NCBI GenBank assembly: GCA_029879555.1
Contig: JAOUQB010000106.1
Location: 1 to 7,689, forward strand
DNA from: Nitrospirota bacterium
GTDB lineage: Bacteria > Nitrospirota > Nitrospiria > Nitrospirales > UBA8639
Direction of reading: 5' to 3'
DNA: 7,689 nucleotides
Shown: one piece after another, positions 3,829-7,689 of the stretch
Layout: each line of letters starts with the position of its first letter
Position numbering within the stretch: the stretch's first letter is position 1
Position numbers and translations under genes: made by a program
The notes under the pieces: model-generated
The model's input: the letters and a program-made list of their open reading frames with translations, nothing else
Databases searched by the model: none
Told to the model about the DNA's origin: nothing

Positions 3829-6800
3829 ATGTATCACGGCAAGCGGGTTTTATTTACGGTTTCGGCGTTCTTAGCCTTGTTTGGTGGAGCCACCATGTGG
3901 GGTTCTCCATCATTCGTGAAAGCTGAGGATGCCACGGATCAACACGTCCATCCCGTGGGGATGACGTCACAGTCGCCTGGATGGGCTGAAAAGCTCAAGG
4001 GGCAAACGATTGTGGAAGATGCGATGGAAGGTCGCGCCGAGCGCGCAGCGCTTGTAGAGCAGCAACATCAACGGATGATGCAGCAAATGGAGAAGGACAT
4101 GGATCACCGGGGAGGCGATACGGGTGCCTTTGATTCCATGTCGATGATTCACCAATATGGAGGTGGACCGGCGAATGGTTTGCTGGCCAGTAGTTCCGGG
4201 GTAGAACCCGTTTCAATGAATGGTGGGTTATGTCCCAAGACCGCCCCCGTCAGGAATTATGATGTGTCCGCGATTAACGTGGAAATCACCTTAAATCAAT
4301 GGTTGGATTATTATCCAGGGTACATGTATGCCTTGACCGAAAATATTGACAAGGTCCGTGCCGAGGAAGCCAAAAATGCGGCGGCTCGTGAGGAAGAAGG
4401 CCATCATAATCCAGGTGGGGTCATCAATGGGATCCAGGATCAATGGATTCAGCCGCTGGTCATCCGAGGCAATCAAGGCGATTGCGTGAAAGTGACCCTT
4501 CATAACAAATTAGAGTTTGGCGAAGAAGTCAGCCTCCATATCAATGGGTCGGATATGGTGATGAGTAAAACGGGGAAGCCAGCGACGACCACCAATGGCG
4601 ATACAGTCGCACCAGAAGGTGGAACGGTCGAAATGGAATGGTATATCCATCCGGATACACAAGAGGGTGGTCGCCAATTCCATACGTTTAGTAATGACCG
4701 AGAATTGACCGTGATGGGGTTATTTGGCGTGTTTGTGGTTGAGCCACGTAACTCAGAATACTATGAACCGTTAGGGACGGGACCAGCCACCAAAGCTAGC
4801 AGTGGGTGGCAGGTCATGATTGATAATGGAACCGGCCCAGATTTTCGGGAATTTGTGCTGATTTATCATGAAGTGGGAGACGAAGCGTTCCGTCCAGTCA
4901 ATAAGCATGGGGACTTCTTGCCCCAACGCGATCCGTTAACCGACGCCTATCGTCCTGGTGCCCGGGCACTCAACTATCGGAGTGAGCCGTTCGGCATCAA
5001 CAATATGCATGTGCAACATGAATATTTTGGTTTTGAGGATGAGTCGATGGCCTATAGTTCGTATACATTTGGTGATGCGGCTCCCACCATTCCACGGAGC
5101 TATTTGGGTGATCCTGCCAAGTTCCGCGTGGTGCATGGCGGATCGGAAGTCTTCCATTCCCACCATCCTCATGGAGGATCGATTCGTTGGCAACGCAGTC
5201 CTCGGGCCACGCAAATGCCGGTGTGGAATACCGGTCAAGCGGGTCCTGTGAAATATCCGGTCGTTCGCACGAAGTCTGATCGGGTGGACGTGGAAGTGAT
5301 CGGGCCATCGGAAGCGTTGGATCTGGAAACCGAATGTGGTTCCGGTCTGTGCCAATGGTTAGCGGGAGATTTTCTCTTTCACTGCCATGTGGCGCATCAC
5401 TATGTCGCCGGGATGTGGGGCTACTGGCGTGTGTATAACACCATGCAAATCCCCGGCATGCAGAATGACGTGATGCCGGCAATGCGGGAGTTGCCTGATC
5501 GCATCGGCCGTATTCATCAACCCGTCTCGTCTGACCAATTGGTTGGGAAGACCGTCAATTGGTTTGGGAAGAAGTTTAAGATTGTTGGCGAAGGCAAGAG
5601 CAATTGGAAAGCTGAGCCTGCAGTCGTCAATATCAAAGATTGGGTCGAGATGCAGTTGGCCAATCAAGGCAAGCCTGGTCACACTGATGATGAATTGGGT
5701 CAAATGAAAGCCTATGATGCCACGGTAATGGATTGGGTGTGGCAGGGTAACCAGGCAATGAGTGAGAAGGAAGCGACGTTAGGGGAGAATCCAAAATATA
5801 AACCAGAACAATTGGGATATAAACCAGGCGAACGGCATGCGATTCGGTTTGAGCCAACCACTGGTAAAGTAGCCTGGCCTTGGGTGACGCCCCATTTCGG
5901 GAAACGTATCCCATTCTCCAATGATCATAATCCAGCACCCTGGTTGGAAATGATTCGATTAAATCCAGATGGCACACGATCGGTTGAACCTGCGAAGGCG
6001 GGAGAAAATGGCCCCTGGAGTTTGTGCCCGGACCGAGCCGGTACGCAAGATTACAACATTCACTTCATTAAGCTACCGATTGAATTATCTGCGGCCGAAG
6101 GCAAAGAGCCGGCGATTGTGGATCCCAATGGGTTGCTGTATGTCGTGCATGAAGAGGAAGCCGCAGTTCGAGGCGACAACGACAAGAAGTTCCCGTTGGT
6201 CGTGCGAGCCAATGTGTATGATTGCATCGATTGGATGCTCACCAGCGAGTGGATCGATGATGACATCACCAACTTCCAATCTTCAAAAATCAATACACAT
6301 TTCCATTTCTTCCAATTTGATAATCAAGCCTCAGATGGCGTGATTTCAGGGTTTTCGTATGAACAGTCCATGCGACCGTTCACCCAATTCGACAAGCCTA
6401 CGAAGAAAGGGTTGCCGGTTCCTATGAATGCCAAGGTGACCAAGGCTGCGAAAAAGGGATCGAAAACGCTTCAAGTATCGAATGCCAAACAATATCATGT
6501 GGGCATCCCGATCTTAGTTGGAGCGGATAATGTGAAAGGAAAGGAAGTTCGACGTATTGCCAAAATTGATGGCAATACCCTGACGTTTGCGAATCCACTC
6601 AAAAACGATCATCCCGCTGATGATATCGTGACGGTGGAATATGTACGACAACGCTTCTGGGTGGATGCGGATGTCGGCAGTGTATTCTGGCATGACCATG
6701 CCTTTGGTGGCACGACGTGGCCACATGGGGCGGTCGGAACCATGATTGCCGAACCCTTCAATTCAACATGGCATGATCCGAAAACCGGCGAACCGATTCG

Positions 6801-7689
6801 GTCCGGCCCGGTGGCTGATATTCATGCGGTGGAACGGGTTGGTCATGACGTGGCCGGAAGTTTCCGTGAACTCATGGTGCATATCATGGACACGGTGCCA
6901 CATACGGTGAATGTTGTGACAGCGGGGAATCCTCCGGGACAACCCATTGATGTGGCGTTAGAAGCCGGTCGAACGGTGTCGTTCATCATGCCGCCGAATG
7001 ATAAAATTAAAATGACGCCGATGCCGTTCTTGAACGGTGGCACGCATACGACGGGTGGAGCGTTGAATTTCCGAGCTGAGCCATTTGCGCAACGCTTGGC
7101 CAACAATCCTGACCCATCAAAGATTTTCAGCAGTGCAGCACATGGTGATCCCAGCACGGCCATGGTTCGGGCCTACTTAGGTGATGCCATTGTGTTCCGT
7201 CTTTTGGATGTGACGATGAACGAAAGTAATGTGTTTACGCTATCGGGTCATACGTTCTGGTCAGAACGCTATGCGCAAGAAGCCAATCGTAAGCATTCGC
7301 TGCATGTCGGGATTGCCGAACGGTATGACCTCGTGGTTCCAGAAGCCGGTGGCCCTCGGCATCAAGCCGGCGATTATATGTTCTTTAATGGCCGCAGCTC
7401 CAAATTTTCTGAAGGAGCGTGGGGTCTTATTCGGGTGTTAGACAAGCCTGTGAAGGACCTTCAACCATTGCCGAACAAGGCCTATGGAAAAGAAGGCATG
7501 CCTGAACCATTGCCGGTCTGTCCTCAAGACGCTCCGGTGAAAGCATTTAATGTTGTCGCGATGGATCATCCGGGGATGAGCTTTAATGCGAATGCTCCGG
7601 AAGCCATTGAAGTCGATTTTGAACGAAAGATCGAATTACGCAACCCAGAAGCTAAGATTTATGTTCTTGAAGATGAAGTGAAAAAAGTT
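3829..7689 (+). CDS. Giant exported multicopper oxidase, multi-cupredoxin (3' end outside window)
   Basis: One frame stays open for 1287 codons to the last base, so the gene is cut by the window edge. A Sec signal peptide (KR at 5-6, hydrophobic core 7-24, cleavage after FVKA, residue 32) sends it out of the cytoplasm. A Met/His-rich helical stretch (~75-108) precedes paired cupredoxin-like domains: ~205-306, ~320-540, ~785-985 and ~1000-1205, with another starting at ~1238. Type 1 copper and half the trinuclear site lie in the second domain: HSHHPH (443-448) and HCHVAHHYVAGM (518-529). The other half lies in the third: HFH (824-826) and HDH (955-957). Domains one and four have lost their ligands. 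The ceruloplasmin-like repeated layout resembles MnxG-type manganese oxidases; Fe(II), Cu(I) or another substrate is equally possible. A small beta-rich domain (~868-939) interrupts domain three. Expression is probably sigma-54 dependent with a structured leader. Confidence 0.93.
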   Translation, partial: MYHGKRVLFTVSAFLALFGGATMWGSPSFVKAEDATDQHVHPVGMTSQSPGWAEKLKGQTIVEDAMEGRAERAALVEQQHQRMMQQMEKDMDHRGGDTGAFDSMSMIHQYGGGPANGLLASSSGVEPVSMNGGLCPKTAPVRNYDVSAINVEITLNQWLDYYPGYMYALTENIDKVRAEEAKNAAAREEEGHHNPGGVINGIQDQWIQPLVIRGNQGDCVKVTLHNKLEFGEEVSLHINGSDMVMSKTGKPATTTNGDTVAPEGGTVEMEWYIHPDTQEGGRQFHTFSNDRELTVMGLFGVFVVEPRNSEYYEPLGTGPATKASSGWQVMIDNGTGPDFREFVLIYHEVGDEAFRPVNKHGDFLPQRDPLTDAYRPGARALNYRSEPFGINNMHVQHEYFGFEDESMAYSSYTFGDAAPTIPRSYLGDPAKFRVVHGGSEVFHSHHPHGGSIRWQRSPRATQMPVWNTGQAGPVKYPVVRTKSDRVDVEVIGPSEALDLETECGSGLCQWLAGDFLFHCHVAHHYVAGMWGYWRVYNTMQIPGMQNDVMPAMRELPDRIGRIHQPVSSDQLVGKTVNWFGKKFKIVGEGKSNWKAEPAVVNIKDWVEMQLANQGKPGHTDDELGQMKAYDATVMDWVWQGNQAMSEKEATLGENPKYKPEQLGYKPGERHAIRFEPTTGKVAWPWVTPHFGKRIPFSNDHNPAPWLEMIRLNPDGTRSVEPAKAGENGPWSLCPDRAGTQDYNIHFIKLPIELSAAEGKEPAIVDPNGLLYVVHEEEAAVRGDNDKKFPLVVRANVYDCIDWMLTSEWIDDDITNFQSSKINTHFHFFQFDNQASDGVISGFSYEQSMRPFTQFDKPTKKGLPVPMNAKVTKAAKKGSKTLQVSNAKQYHVGIPILVGADNVKGKEVRRIAKIDGNTLTFANPLKNDHPADDIVTVEYVRQRFWVDADVGSVFWHDHAFGGTTWPHGAVGTMIAEPFNSTWHDPKTGEPIRSGPVADIHAVERVGHDVAGSFRELMVHIMDTVPHTVNVVTAGNPPGQPIDVALEAGRTVSFIMPPNDKIKMTPMPFLNGGTHTTGGALNFRAEPFAQRLANNPDPSKIFSSAAHGDPSTAMVRAYLGDAIVFRLLDVTMNESNVFTLSGHTFWSERYAQEANRKHSLHVGIAERYDLVVPEAGGPRHQAGDYMFFNGRSSKFSEGAWGLIRVLDKPVKDLQPLPNKAYGKEGMPEPLPVCPQDAPVKAFNVVAMDHPGMSFNANAPEAIEVDFERKIELRNPEAKIYVLEDEVKKV

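Noticed and set aside
4936..5482. Long minus-strand open frames inside the oxidase
   Set aside because: They are antisense shadows of the oxidase coding frame, which carries clear copper-site motifs at the same place.

Overview
The window reads as one regulatory and target locus from a bacterium, with all recognisable genes on the + strand. Moderate GC (roughly half, estimated by eye), an NtrC-type activator whose PAS-like domain carries a PCxxCP motif, and a very large exported multicopper oxidase suggest a Nitrospirota (Nitrospira-like) organism. That taxonomic guess is an inference from style and is not proven by any marker gene.

Layout. Positions 1-66 hold the last 21 codons of an unidentified upstream gene, which overlaps by ATGA a stand-alone response-regulator receiver (63-479). 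A sigma-54-dependent activator follows (519-1946; PAS-like, AAA+ with GAFTGA, Fis-type HTH). An intergenic region (1947-2273) carries a near-consensus sigma-54 promoter in front of a small exported beta-barrel-like protein (2274-3038). A strong stem-loop lies just after it. A second intergenic region (3039-3828) carries another sigma-54 promoter. Its ~230-bp upstream sequence is a diverged copy of the first promoter region, with the conserved blocks at almost the same spacing. It drives a 210-nt leader and then a giant multicopper oxidase (3829 to beyond the window end; at least 1287 residues). That last gene covers half of the window and is still open at its 3' end.

How it may work together. 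The receiver and activator would sense a signal, possibly phosphorylation and/or a redox or metal cue through the PAS-like domain. The activator would then switch on the two adjacent sigma-54 promoters. Their products would be a secreted outer-membrane-type protein and a secreted multi-cupredoxin oxidase of the general type that oxidises metals (MnxG-like) or handles copper. The oxidase leader contains a terminator-like hairpin with a T7 tract starting about 3 nt after the predicted transcription start. This suggests attenuation or a ~92-nt sigma-54-driven small RNA. Nine bases at its apex are exactly complementary to the oxidase ribosome-binding site. The oxidase is also unusual in its copper-ligand order and in a small beta-rich domain inserted between two halves of the trinuclear copper site.
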